A DNA stretch of 44,752 nucleotides from Paracoccus marcusii (GTDB taxonomy: Bacteria; Pseudomonadota; Alphaproteobacteria; Rhodobacterales; Rhodobacteraceae). The notes beneath the pieces are model-generated. The model was not told the origin of the DNA. It saw only the letters and a program-made list of their open reading frames with translations, and made no database searches. The translations under genes and the position numbers were made by a program. The DNA is taken from the NCBI RefSeq assembly GCF_006151785.1, contig NZ_VDDD01000012.1, forward strand, positions 1 to 44,752, read 5' to 3'. Shown piece by piece: positions 29,236-38,962 of the stretch (its first letter is position 1; each line of letters begins with the position of its first letter).

Positions 29236-32200
29236 ATGACCGCAGGTCCGACGCTCCAACTCATCGTCGACACCACCCGCATGGCGCCTGGCGAAAAGGC
29301 TCTCGACAGCCTTGCTCGCAAAGGTGAGCAGACCGAGCAGAAGATCATTGCCAGCATGTCCGATATCGAGCGAGCAATGGCGAAGTCTGGGGTCGCGACG
29401 GGTCGTCTTGGCGCGGGCATGGGCCAGCTCGACAAGGCCATGATCCAAGCAACGGGCGACCTCCGCCCCCTGACCAGGGAGCTTGATCAGACGGGGCGCG
29501 CCGCGGAGAAGGCGGGCGGCGCATTCGCGGGCATGGCCGGGAAGATCCGCCTGATGCTGGGAGGCCTCGGCGCGGCCTTGGGCGTCCACCAGCTGGTCAA
29601 TTACGCGGATACCTGGTCCGACATCTCTGCGCGTGTCGGCCTAGCTGTGGGTGACATGGACAACGCGGCCCCGACGATGTCCCGTCTGTCCGACATGGCG
29701 CGGCAGACCTATTCGTCGCTGAACCTGACGGCCGAGGGCTTCATCGCCAACAGCGTCAGCCTGCGCGAGCTGGGCCTGAACACTCAGCAGCAGCTGGATT
29801 ATACCGAAGCGCTCAACAATGCCCTGGTCGTGTCCGGTGCTCGCGGTGAGCGCGCCGAAAGCGTGAACCGTGCGCTGGCCGCATCGATGGCGATGGGCAA
29901 GATGCAGGGCGACCAGCTGAACACCGTGCTGACGTCCGGCGGTCGCGTCGCACAGGTCCTGGCCGCTGAACTGGGCACGACCACGAACGGCCTGCGGCAG
30001 ATGGCAACCGACGGCAAGATCACCTCCGACGTGATCTACAATGCCCTCGTCGGGTCGATGGGCGCGCTTCGTGATGAGGCCGCATCCATGCCTGCCACGA
30101 TGGGCGACGCCTTCACTCTGATGGGCAACTCCATCCTGACGCTCGTCGGGTCGTTCGATCAGGTGACGGGGGCAAGTGCCGCCATGGCCACGGGCATCAT
30201 CAAGGTGTCGGACGGCATAAAGTATCTTGCCGCGAACTCGAACATTGTCATCGGCGCGCTTTCCGGAATCACCGCAGCACTCGTCGCGTCGTTCATTCCT
30301 GCGGCATATGGGGCTGTCACAGCACTCGCTGCACAGACAGGCGCGTTCATCCTGCTGAATGGTGGGATCTGGGGCTCCGTGGCCGCTCTGATCGCTATGC
30401 GCGGCGCGCTGATCGCCTCGGGCATCGGGGCCATAGCCGTGATCGTCGGTCTTGGCGTGAAGGCGGTTCTGGACCTCTCAGACGAGCTTGGCGGCCTCAA
30501 TGGTGTCTGGAAGCTCATGGGGATGGTAGCCACGGACGTGTGGCAGCGCATCAGCGCTGGCGGATCCTGGCTCGTCGGTAGCTTGCAGGGGTTCTTCGGG
30601 ACCATTCGCGCCAATTGGAACGTCATGCTTTCGGGCATGCTGACCGATTGGGGACAGGCCATGACCAAGATCGCACAGGATCTGTCGTCGCGGAATGTCG
30701 CGAAGCTCCCTTGGGCGACCGACCTCATCGAAGGTATGAACGAAGCCGGTTTTGCAATCCAGGCGACTGCTGGGCAGATGGCAATCGATGCCTCCAGCGC
30801 CTTGGATACCATCGCGGAAGGAGCCGTTTCTACCGCGGCCGCCTTCGACCGGATGATGACGCCCACGCCCATCGCGAACATGAAGCTCGCGATCCAGGGC
30901 CTCATCCCAACTGTCAAAGAGGCTGAGGCAACTGTCGAAGACGCAGTCATTCCGACCCTCAACCTCGGAGGTGCAGCCACCGGAGCTGGCAAAGCCGCAT
31001 CGGGTGCGGCCAAGGGCGTGAACGAACTGTCCCAAGCCGCTGATCGTTGGCGCCAGAAGTTGCAGGGCGCCCTCGGCCCCATGGCCAGCTACAACCGCGA
31101 CATGACCGAGCTGGCGTCCCTGCATAAGGCGGGTGCGCTGAACGCGGCCGACTATGCCAAGGCGCAGGCGTTGGTCACGGGTGAGCTGGCTGACGGACTG
31201 CCCATGGTCGGTGACGTCTCCAAGGCGTTCGGCGACTTCATCGCGGGCGGCCTGCGCGATGCCAAGGGCGCGTTCGACAGCATCCTAGGCAGCTTCAAGA
31301 ACATGCTCTCCCAGATGATCGCCATGGCTGCCAGGAACCGCATCATGCTGTCCATGGGCTTCAGCGGGGGTGCTATCGGTGCAGCCGGAAGTGCCATGGC
31401 AGGCATGCCGGGCGCGGCCGGGGCGCCCGTGGGCGGTCTGACCGGCGTCGGTGGCGTTCTGGGCGGCATCGCGTCGCTCGGCACGGCGGCCATGTCCGCC
31501 TTCACGGGTGGCCTGCAGGCGGCCATGGGCGGCATCAGGTCGATCACCCAGTACACGAGCTTGATGATGGGTGGCGCGACGACGAGCCTTGCCGGTCTCG
31601 CCTCGGCAGCCGGGGCCATTGCCGTTCCCCTGCTGGCGGTCGCCGCGGTGTTCTCTTTCTTCAGGAAAAAAACAAAAGAGTTGGACGCCGGTCTGCGCAT
31701 CACCGTCGACGGCCTGAACACCGCGGTCGACACTTTCCGCAAGACCGAGACGCGCCGGTTCTGGGGCCTGTCGAAGAAGACCCGCACCAGCTACGACCGC
31801 GCCGATCAGGAGACCCAGGACGCGCTTTCCAGCATCGTGGGCAGCATCCAGACCGGTGTCATGGATGCCGCCGCGGCGCTCGGCTTCGGTGCAGAGACCT
31901 TCGCGGGTTTCGCCCACCAGATGACCATCAGCACCAAGGGCATGAGCAAGGAGGATGCGCAGCGCGCCGTCGAGCAGGCCCTTGCGGGTCTCGGCGATGG
32001 GTTCGCCGGCATGATCCCCGGCCTCAATGCCCTCCGCAAAGATGGCGAGAGCACCACGGAGGCGCTGAACCGCCTGTCCACGTCGCTGACCGGGGTCAAC
32101 GGCATCATGGACACCCTGGGGCACCGCTTCCACGCCGTGGGCCTTGCCGGTGCCGATGCGGCGTCGAAGATCGCCGAGGCGTTCGGCGGCCTGGATGCGA

Positions 32201-33948
32201 TGGTGAGTGCCACGCAGCAGTACTACCAGGCGTTCTACACCGATGCCGAACGACTGGCCGTCACCACCCGCCAGACCTCGGCCGCGCTGGCGGAGCTCGG
32301 CATCGCCATGCCGCAGACCCGCCAGGAGTATCGCCGCATGATCGCGTCCCTGGACCTGACCACCGAGGCGGGCCGCGAGGCCTATGCCGCGCTGATCGGC
32401 CTGTCGGGCGCCTTCGACCTGATCCTGCCGCAGATTTCGGGCTTCACCCGGGAGATGACGGCATTGCAGGATCGGGTCGTCGCCTCGATCGGCACCGTCA
32501 TCGGCGGGCTGTCCGAAGCGATCCGCCTGAACACGTCCGCCGCGGCCGACTGGCGCAAGGCGGGCGACGGCATCCGCGACTACCTGGACAAGCTCCGGGG
32601 CACGGCCTCGGCACTGTTCAGCCCTCAGCAGGCGCGCGCCTACAACCAGGCGCTCTATCAGCGTACCTTGAGGCAGGCGAACAGCGGCGATGTGGAGGCG
32701 GCGGGCCGTCTGCCAGGCGTGGCCGACAGCTACCTGTCCAGCGTCAACGACATGGCACGGTCCAGGACCGAGTCCGCGCTGGCACAGGCCCGCGTGGCCG
32801 TGGCGCTGAGCAAGGTCGCGGTCAGGACCGACACCACCGCGACTGCACTGGAACGGGTCGCGGCGCTGCAGCAGCGGCAGGTCGACATCCTGACCGGCGT
32901 GCAGAACCACCTGGCGGCAGGCAACACCCTGACGCAGGCGGGGATCACGCGCCTACTGGGTCAGCTGGGCAGCCTGGACGATCGCATCGCGCTGCGGGCC
33001 GGCGATGCCCGCACCATCGTCGCGGGCGTCAGCGGGGCCTTGGGCAATGCCAACGTCACGGCATCGCTCACGGGCGCGGACGGACTCCGCACCAGCATGG
33101 GCACGCTGCGCACGTCGCTGGTGGATCTGCGTCAGGCCATCGCGGCCGAGACGGCGCGGAGCGAACGGCAGCGGAAGGTCGCGGCCCTGAACACCTATGT
33201 CGGTGGCCTCACGGCCAATGCCGCGGGCAACCACTTCGTGGACGATGCCGATCTCACGGCGATGTCGCGGGCCGCGGGGATCAACACGGCCGGGCTCAAC
33301 ACCAGCCAGGTCCGAAATCGGCTGGCGGCCTTCGACGGCGGCGACCTGCTGCGGGGGACGGTCTACGATCCCACGGGCAACCTGGAGCGCAACTACCTGG
33401 AGAAGGAGCGCCTGAAGCAGGAGGTCAGCGGCATCTACGGCACCATCCGGCAGATGATGACCCAGTATGGGGTGACCACGGCCAACCCGTTCGTGCTGAA
33501 CGACAAGGGCGTGCGGTCCAACCCGCACACCGGGCACTTCTTCATCAACGGGCGGCACATCACCGACCACAACCACCCGTTCTGGAACACCCTCTGGGGT
33601 TCGGGCGGGCTGTGGGCGCGGTTCACGTCCGCCGAGACGGCGCTGCGCAACACGCCGGGCTTCGCGACGGGCGGCACCCACCTCGGGGGCCTCCGCATCG
33701 TGGGCGAGAACGGTCCGGAACTGGAAGCCACCGGTCCGAGCCGCATCTTCAGCCACCGCCAGAGCCGCGCCATGCTGGATAACAGCGAGGTGGTGCGGGA
33801 GCTACGCGCGGTCCGCGCCGAGCTCGCGGAGATGAAGGCGCACGCCCGTGGCACGGCCGAGAGCACGAAGGACACGTTCAAGACGCTGCGGGAGATCAAT
33901 TCCGTCGGCGTCGGGATCGACCCTGACCGGAACAAGGTAATCACGTGA
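29236..33948 (+). CDS. Tape measure protein
   Basis: 1570 aa, the longest gene, starting [20 protein letters not shown] after AAGGA; the earlier frame to 29185 is not used. Residues 80-300 match the tape-measure N-terminal domain ([38 protein letters not shown]). Hydrophobic segments at about 335-425 ([40 protein letters not shown]) can cross the host membrane on ejection. Further Gly/Ala/Met-rich stretches occur at about 700-830, and the rest is helical. The C-terminal [20 protein letters not shown] is a widespread phage tape-measure end motif. At roughly 1.5 angstroms per residue it predicts a tail of roughly 200 nm or more, an extrapolation from the family. Confidence 0.9.
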   Translation: MTAGPTLQLIVDTTRMAPGEKALDSLARKGEQTEQKIIASMSDIERAMAKSGVATGRLGAGMGQLDKAMIQATGDLRPLTRELDQTGRAAEKAGGAFAGMAGKIRLMLGGLGAALGVHQLVNYADTWSDISARVGLAVGDMDNAAPTMSRLSDMARQTYSSLNLTAEGFIANSVSLRELGLNTQQQLDYTEALNNALVVSGARGERAESVNRALAASMAMGKMQGDQLNTVLTSGGRVAQVLAAELGTTTNGLRQMATDGKITSDVIYNALVGSMGALRDEAASMPATMGDAFTLMGNSILTLVGSFDQVTGASAAMATGIIKVSDGIKYLAANSNIVIGALSGITAALVASFIPAAYGAVTALAAQTGAFILLNGGIWGSVAALIAMRGALIASGIGAIAVIVGLGVKAVLDLSDELGGLNGVWKLMGMVATDVWQRISAGGSWLVGSLQGFFGTIRANWNVMLSGMLTDWGQAMTKIAQDLSSRNVAKLPWATDLIEGMNEAGFAIQATAGQMAIDASSALDTIAEGAVSTAAAFDRMMTPTPIANMKLAIQGLIPTVKEAEATVEDAVIPTLNLGGAATGAGKAASGAAKGVNELSQAADRWRQKLQGALGPMASYNRDMTELASLHKAGALNAADYAKAQALVTGELADGLPMVGDVSKAFGDFIAGGLRDAKGAFDSILGSFKNMLSQMIAMAARNRIMLSMGFSGGAIGAAGSAMAGMPGAAGAPVGGLTGVGGVLGGIASLGTAAMSAFTGGLQAAMGGIRSITQYTSLMMGGATTSLAGLASAAGAIAVPLLAVAAVFSFFRKKTKELDAGLRITVDGLNTAVDTFRKTETRRFWGLSKKTRTSYDRADQETQDALSSIVGSIQTGVMDAAAALGFGAETFAGFAHQMTISTKGMSKEDAQRAVEQALAGLGDGFAGMIPGLNALRKDGESTTEALNRLSTSLTGVNGIMDTLGHRFHAVGLAGADAASKIAEAFGGLDAMVSATQQYYQAFYTDAERLAVTTRQTSAALAELGIAMPQTRQEYRRMIASLDLTTEAGREAYAALIGLSGAFDLILPQISGFTREMTALQDRVVASIGTVIGGLSEAIRLNTSAAADWRKAGDGIRDYLDKLRGTASALFSPQQARAYNQALYQRTLRQANSGDVEAAGRLPGVADSYLSSVNDMARSRTESALAQARVAVALSKVAVRTDTTATALERVAALQQRQVDILTGVQNHLAAGNTLTQAGITRLLGQLGSLDDRIALRAGDARTIVAGVSGALGNANVTASLTGADGLRTSMGTLRTSLVDLRQAIAAETARSERQRKVAALNTYVGGLTANAAGNHFVDDADLTAMSRAAGINTAGLNTSQVRNRLAAFDGGDLLRGTVYDPTGNLERNYLEKERLKQEVSGIYGTIRQMMTQYGVTTANPFVLNDKGVRSNPHTGHFFINGRHITDHNHPFWNTLWGSGGLWARFTSAETALRNTPGFATGGTHLGGLRIVGENGPELEATGPSRIFSHRQSRAMLDNSEVVRELRAVRAELAEMKAHARGTAESTKDTFKTLREINSVGVGIDPDRNKVIT

Positions 33949-34838
33949 AGATCATCGAGCCGTACGACGTCACCCCCGCAATGATGCTGACCAGCAATGT
34001 CCCGGAGACCGACCATGCCGCGTGGGCCGCCGGGACGAGCTACGGGAACGGCGCGCGGGTGATCCGGCAGAACGCCATCTGGGAAAGCCTCCAGGCGGCC
34101 AATGTCGGGCATGATCCTCTCACGGACGTGGTGTCGGAGTGGTGGTTCCGGATCGGGGCCACCAACCGCTGGCGCGCCTTCGACAACCGGCTTGGCGGGG
34201 TCACCCGCCAGCCCGGCAACATCACCTACACGATCCGCCCGCCGCGGACCCTCAACAGCATCGCGTTCTTCGGGCTCGATGCGCAGAGCGTCCGGATCAG
34301 GGTCACCACCCCGGGCGCCGTGCTGATCTACGACCAGACCTTCCAGCTCGCCTCGCGCGACCAGGTGGGGACGTTCTGGGAGTACATCTACACGCCCTTC
34401 ACGGTGCGCTCGGACCTGATCCTGACAGGTCTGTCGCTGCCGTCCGGGTCCTCGATCGAGATCACCGTGGCCTCGACCGGCTCGGCCGAGGTCGGCGAGA
34501 TCATGATCGGCAACCAGATCGACATCGGCATCACGCTGATGGGATCGAGCTTGGGCATCGTGGACTATTCCCGGAAGGACCGGGACGAGTTCGGGGGCGT
34601 GTTCATCGTCCCCCGGCCTGTCAGCGAGACCGTCCGGTTCCGCTTTTCGGTGCCCTCCGGCGGGGAGGCCCGCGTGCAGCAGATCATCAGGCGGATCACG
34701 TCCAAGATCTGCGTCTTCTACGCCATCGAGGGCGAGGACCGGTTCGGGATGACCATCGCGGGCATCCTGCGCGACTACGACCTGACGATCGGCGCGGGCA
34801 AGTCCTTCGGGACCATCGACGCAGAAAGCCTCGTTTAA
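33945..34838 (+). CDS. Distal tail protein with carbohydrate-binding-like module
   Basis: 297 aa from GTG at 33945, overlapping the tape-measure stop (GTGA). Residues 23-70 have the pattern HAAWAAGTSYGNGARVIRQN and IWESLQAANVGHDP of chitin/carbohydrate-binding modules (CBM5/12-type) with aromatic residues spaced for sugar contact. The rest is a beta sandwich (FEYIYTPFTVRSDLILTGLS-like strands, MIGNQIDIGITLMGSSLGIV). Its position after the tape measure is that of the distal tail protein, which forms the hub for adsorption proteins. The sugar-binding module would give early surface recognition. Confidence 0.72.
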   Translation: MKIIEPYDVTPAMMLTSNVPETDHAAWAAGTSYGNGARVIRQNAIWESLQAANVGHDPLTDVVSEWWFRIGATNRWRAFDNRLGGVTRQPGNITYTIRPPRTLNSIAFFGLDAQSVRIRVTTPGAVLIYDQTFQLASRDQVGTFWEYIYTPFTVRSDLILTGLSLPSGSSIEITVASTGSAEVGEIMIGNQIDIGITLMGSSLGIVDYSRKDRDEFGGVFIVPRPVSETVRFRFSVPSGGEARVQQIIRRITSKICVFYAIEGEDRFGMTIAGILRDYDLTIGAGKSFGTIDAESLV

Positions 34839-34886
34839 CAGCTTTATCCATCATCTCAGGAGCGCCCGTCACCCGGGTGATTTCGC

Positions 34887-35588
34887 ATGGCAATTACCCC
34901 ACCGCCCACGCCGCCGAACACCGGCAACCCTGCGCAGCTGGAAGAGCGGGCTGACGCGTTCTTCGGCTGGTTTCCGACATTTGTCGCGGACTACAACGGC
35001 CACCTGCCCCTGCTGCGCGGGAAGACCTATGCCACCCGCGGCGGCACGGCGAACACGATCACGCTGAACGCCGGGGGCGTGGCACTTACGACGGGCATGC
35101 AGGTCCGGTGGCGGGCCGCGGCGGCGAACACCGGCCCGGTCACGATCAACGTCGACGGGCAGGGCGCGATCGAGGCGCGGACCATCACCAACGTCGCACT
35201 GCCCGCCGGCTACATCCGCACCGATGCCGACACGGTCGCGACCTATGACGGGACGCGATGGATCGTGGACCGCCAGATCGAGAGCGGGATCAACGCCAAC
35301 GGGGCATTCCAGCGCACTGCGGACGGCACGCTGCTGTGCTGGGGCTTCGTGACAAGCAGCTCAACCGCCGAAACTGCGGCGACCTTCCCGGCGGCCTTCG
35401 TGGCGTCAAACGCTGCCAGCGAGATCATGGTGTCATTGGGGGTCAACTCCAGCAGCGAGACCTTTGCGATCACCGCGCGTTTCACCGGCATGACCACCAC
35501 CGGCATGAGCGTGTCCGCGTTCCGCGCCCTGACCGAGGCTCGCATCTCCGTGCGCGTCACCTTCATCGCAGTCGGCCGCTGGTACTGA
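34887..35588 (+). CDS. Tail fibre-like protein, 233 aa
   Basis: Starts MAITPPPTPPNTGNPAQLEE. The first 40 residues and the region GGTANTITLNAGGVALTTGM, RTITNVALPAGYIRTDADTV are common to phage tail fibres that join their C-terminal receptor part through a beta-helix. A GTWIVDRQIESGINANGAFQ-like linker leads to a final Ser/Thr-rich region (TFAITARFTGMTTTGMSVSA) ending VTFIAVGRWY. Beta-rich, no enzyme motif. A 12-bp perfect palindrome (34869-34880) lies just upstream of its start. Confidence 0.72.
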   Translation: MAITPPPTPPNTGNPAQLEERADAFFGWFPTFVADYNGHLPLLRGKTYATRGGTANTITLNAGGVALTTGMQVRWRAAAANTGPVTINVDGQGAIEARTITNVALPAGYIRTDADTVATYDGTRWIVDRQIESGINANGAFQRTADGTLLCWGFVTSSSTAETAATFPAAFVASNAASEIMVSLGVNSSSETFAITARFTGMTTTGMSVSAFRALTEARISVRVTFIAVGRWY

Positions 35589-35599
35589 GGATCACCCCC

Positions 35600-35914
35600 A
35601 TGAAGATCACGTTCACCCCGCAACTGCGGGCAGATGCCCTGTCTCTGTCCCTCGATGGCGACATGCTGACCGTCAACGGTGCCGCTTACGACTTCGGCCC
35701 GCTGGCCGAGGGCGGCACGCTGCCCCGCGAGGCTGTCGGCTGCCCGTTCCTAGCCTCGGACGTCACCCGTGAGGGCGGTCATATCACCCTGACGCTGATC
35801 CTGCCCCACGGCAGCGACGCGCCGGAGGAGGCCCGGTTTCCCCAGCCCATCACCGTCACCCAGACCGGGCCGATCCCGCTGCCCGTGACCTATGCCGAGG
35901 AGGCGCCCGAATGA
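35600..35914 (+). CDS. Small tail-associated protein, 104 aa
   Basis: MKITFTPQLRADALSLSLDG begins the protein; beta strands dominate (DMLTVNGAAYDFGPLAEGGT, ITLTLILPHGSDAPEEARFP). It ends PLPVTYAEEAPE, and its stop overlaps the next start (ATGA). Such short proteins between tail fibre genes act as fibre adaptors or chaperones in siphophages, but none is recognised here. Function is unassigned. Confidence 0.65.
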   Translation: MKITFTPQLRADALSLSLDGDMLTVNGAAYDFGPLAEGGTLPREAVGCPFLASDVTREGGHITLTLILPHGSDAPEEARFPQPITVTQTGPIPLPVTYAEEAPE

Positions 35915-36288
35915 TCGACTGGAGCCAGGTCGTCACCGCCGAGCAGCAGCAGGGGACGGATCGCCAGGCGCTGCGCGATCTGATCGCGTTCCGCCGCCAT
36001 GAGGCGATGTGCGCCGGGATCAGCATCGCGGGGATGTCGGTCGCAACCGACGACGTCAGCCAGACCCGTTTCGCCGGGGCCGCCGTCAGCGCCATGCTGG
36101 ATCCCGGCTATGCCGTCCGATGGAAGACCGGCGACGGATCGTTCCGGCTGCTGTCCGGTGCCGAGATCATCGCGATTGCCTCCGCCGTCCGGGCGCATGT
36201 GCAGGCGTGCTACGACCGCGAGGCCGACCTGCTGGCAGCACTGGACGCGGGCGAAGCCGTCGATCCGGACACAGGCTGGCCCGGCTAG
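35911..36288 (+). CDS. DUF4376-like tail protein, 125 aa
   Basis: Starts MIDWSQVVTAEQQQGTDRQA. Its pattern AEQQQGTDRQALRDLIAFRR followed by GAAVSAMLDPGYAVRWKTGD and LLSGAEIIAIASAVRAHVQA and ending AALDAGEAVDPDTGWPG is that of DUF4376, a small tail-tip domain usually encoded between fibre genes. Helical. Coupled to the previous gene (ATGA). No catalytic residues. Confidence 0.7.
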   Translation: MIDWSQVVTAEQQQGTDRQALRDLIAFRRHEAMCAGISIAGMSVATDDVSQTRFAGAAVSAMLDPGYAVRWKTGDGSFRLLSGAEIIAIASAVRAHVQACYDREADLLAALDAGEAVDPDTGWPG

Positions 36289-36349
36289 AGCAGCCCGCCC
36301 GACCATCGCGACTACCACCCTGCGAGGGGCACAATCACCGAGAGGGGCC

Positions 36350-38944
36350 ATGGCCAACATCATCAAGACCTTCGTCGGGGGGGCCGGTGCGCGGCCCGTC
36401 ACGGAAATCGTCCTGACCGCCACCAACGACCTGACCTATGAGCAGGGAGCGGGTCACGTGCTGATCCTGCGCAACCCGACCGCGGCATCGATCGACTGCG
36501 TGCTGCGCGGCGCTGACAGCACGACCGTCAATTTCCCCGGCGCACCGTTCATCTCCGTCGCCGGCGGCTACTCCACCCCCGTCCCGGCCGGTGCCGTCCG
36601 CGCCATACCGCTCGATACCGTGGCCGCCTATCTCAAGGGCCCTGTGGCCGTCACCGGTGTTGGCTTGGTCGCGGTGCTGATGCGCGCGGTGAACGGGCGT
36701 GGCGCCAGGTCCATTTTCAACGATCCCCCGGCGGCCGTGCCGGGCGAGGTCGTGGTACCGACTGCGCCAGCAGCCTTCGCGACCGGCGATTGGTCGGTGG
36801 CGACCGGCCCGGCCCCTAACCGGGTGGTGATCACCGTCAACAACCTGCCGAACGACGGTGGGTCCCCCATCACCGCTCTGCAGTACAGCAACGGCGGCAC
36901 CTGGACGAACCTGAGCGGCACGGGTGTTGGCCAGTACGTACTCGACATGCCTGCGGCGGGTACCGAATACCCGATCCGGATCCGAACCCGGAACGCCATC
37001 GGGATCAGCGGGCCCGGCGTGACCAAGACAGCAACCAGCGGGGCGGCTGACACCTCAGCACAGCGCGTTATTCTGGTAACTGACTACGCCGGCGATTGCG
37101 ATGACGCTCCCGCCGTACTGATGGCTTGTGACGCTCACGAGCGAGGCGACATCAGCCTGCTAGGTATCGTCGCCTCATCGACGGTGGCGACATCAGCCCC
37201 TGGCGTCTATGGGCAGCTGGCTGCGTACAACATGACCAGCATCCCGGTCTATGCGTACCAAGGCGCCATCGGAACGTACAACAACCGGATCAGCGCCCCC
37301 GTTCGGGATCGGTTCGGTATGGCGGGACAGACCCGCACAGCATTCCCGGATGACGTGACTGGACTGCGCACCATGCTGGCGGCAGCGCCGAACGCTTCGG
37401 TGAAGATCATCGACGTGGGCGCACCCATTTCCACCTCGCGACTGCTGGACAGCCCTGCAGATGCCATCTCGCCCATGACGGGGCGTGAACTGGTCGCGGC
37501 CAAGGTCGTCGGCCTGTGGATGATGGCGGGCGAGTTCACCAGCACCCGCGTCGAGTACAACGCGGATCGCGATGTGGCATCGACCCAAAACGTCTATCAG
37601 ACGTGGCCAACGCCTATCTATGCTCACGGCGCTGAAGTCGGCGGAACGGTTCTTACTGCGCCGATGGCAGATGCAGACCCGTTGATCGACCCGGTTAAGG
37701 TGGCATTCGACGCCTTTGATGCCGCCTCGCCCTCATCTCTGCAGATGTATCTTGGCCGCAGGGCGCGGTGGTCGTGGGACCCTATCTGCGTCCATCATGC
37801 AATCTACGGCAACCAGAACCTGTACAATCTGGCGGGCGCGAACGGAACTATCACGGTTTCTGGAACCGGGGTCACTAGCTGGTCGGCTACGCCAGCGGGA
37901 AACAAGTCGTATGTTGGCAAGGTGGCATCAGACGCGACCATCGCCGCGGCAATACAGTCGATCATCGACAACACCACCGTCATGCAGAACCTTGACGCCA
38001 GCGTTCCGGCGCAAGTGGCTCAGCCTTCGGTCAATGGTACCACGTCCACCCGCGCAATCTCATGGACAGCCCCCGCCAATGGCGGCAGCCCGATCCTTTC
38101 CTACACCATTCGCCGCAATGGCGTGACTGCCGGGACTGTGGCGGGGAACATCCTGTCTTTCACCATCGAGAACATCCCGGATGGCACTCATACAGTCACG
38201 GTTTCGGCAACGAACCAGCGGGGCGAGGGCCAGCAGTCTACGGCGCGGGAGTTCACCGTTGAACCGGCTGGAGCAGTGACGCCGACTAATGTCGCGTGGC
38301 CGCTTCAAGAGGGGTCTGGCGTTGCTATCAGCAGGACCGGAACCCAAGCCGACATAGTTGGCCCTGTGTGGGAAGCCTCGCCGGCGCGGATTACATTCAA
38401 CGGAACGTCTCACTACGCATTCTCCCCGCCGCCTGCCGTGGCAGACCGGGGGACCGATTACGTCCTTTCGGCTCTGGTCAGGCTTACAAACGTGACGGGA
38501 ACGCGGTGCATCCTATCGAGAAACGGGAACGTTTCGGCCACAACTCGCGTGTTCCAGTTCCGGTCGAATGGTGGTGCGCTGGAGTTTGTCTCGTCAACCG
38601 ACGCGGGCGCATCCGTGGTCGTTTCGGCGCCCGCAGGAACGGTTCCCATCAATACCTGGGTGCTGGTTTCGGCCTATGTCACCCTTACGGGCGTAGAGAT
38701 GCGGGTGAATGGCGATGACGTAGCGACCGGCGCATTTCCGGCTGAAAACCGATCCTCGGTAATTGATAACGTCCGCTACGAATGGGGCTGCCGCGTCAAT
38801 TCCTCGAACGGAAGTCGCACAGACTTCATGGCCGGATCAATGGCGGCAGTTGCCATCGTCAACTCAGCAACTGCTCAGACGCTGCCGGCTGTTGAAGCCG
38901 AACTTCGCGCCATTGCCACGGCCAAGGGCATCACCCTCCCATAA
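36350..38944 (+). CDS. Tail protein with nucleoside-hydrolase-like domain, FnIII repeats and LamG-like end
   Basis: 864 aa starting MANIIKTFVGGAGARPVTEI; ribosome site GAGAGGGG upstream. Domains in order: residues 1-115, a docking domain paralogous to the 26639 protein; about 137-232, a fibronectin III module (DWSVATGPAPNRVVITVNNL); about 238-545, a nucleoside-hydrolase-like fold opening with VILVTDYAGDCDDAPAVLMA (245-260), where D245, D249, D251 and D252 fit the Asp-rich calcium motif; about 552-640, a second FnIII; about 648-864, a LamG/concanavalin-like sandwich (WPLQEGSGVAISRTGTQADI). In the family the fold hydrolyses ribonucleosides; the same fold also occurs in surface proteins. Whether it is active or only binds a ligand is not decidable by eye. 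Confidence 0.78.
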   Translation: MANIIKTFVGGAGARPVTEIVLTATNDLTYEQGAGHVLILRNPTAASIDCVLRGADSTTVNFPGAPFISVAGGYSTPVPAGAVRAIPLDTVAAYLKGPVAVTGVGLVAVLMRAVNGRGARSIFNDPPAAVPGEVVVPTAPAAFATGDWSVATGPAPNRVVITVNNLPNDGGSPITALQYSNGGTWTNLSGTGVGQYVLDMPAAGTEYPIRIRTRNAIGISGPGVTKTATSGAADTSAQRVILVTDYAGDCDDAPAVLMACDAHERGDISLLGIVASSTVATSAPGVYGQLAAYNMTSIPVYAYQGAIGTYNNRISAPVRDRFGMAGQTRTAFPDDVTGLRTMLAAAPNASVKIIDVGAPISTSRLLDSPADAISPMTGRELVAAKVVGLWMMAGEFTSTRVEYNADRDVASTQNVYQTWPTPIYAHGAEVGGTVLTAPMADADPLIDPVKVAFDAFDAASPSSLQMYLGRRARWSWDPICVHHAIYGNQNLYNLAGANGTITVSGTGVTSWSATPAGNKSYVGKVASDATIAAAIQSIIDNTTVMQNLDASVPAQVAQPSVNGTTSTRAISWTAPANGGSPILSYTIRRNGVTAGTVAGNILSFTIENIPDGTHTVTVSATNQRGEGQQSTAREFTVEPAGAVTPTNVAWPLQEGSGVAISRTGTQADIVGPVWEASPARITFNGTSHYAFSPPPAVADRGTDYVLSALVRLTNVTGTRCILSRNGNVSATTRVFQFRSNGGALEFVSSTDAGASVVVSAPAGTVPINTWVLVSAYVTLTGVEMRVNGDDVATGAFPAENRSSVIDNVRYEWGCRVNSSNGSRTDFMAGSMAAVAIVNSATAQTLPAVEAELRAIATAKGITLP

Positions 38945-38962
38945 GTTCAGAAAGGACATTTC

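Noticed and set aside
31285-32910. 541-aa minus-strand frame inside the tape measure gene
   Set aside because: Shadow frame in GC-rich coding DNA; the tape measure frame carries family motifs from end to end.
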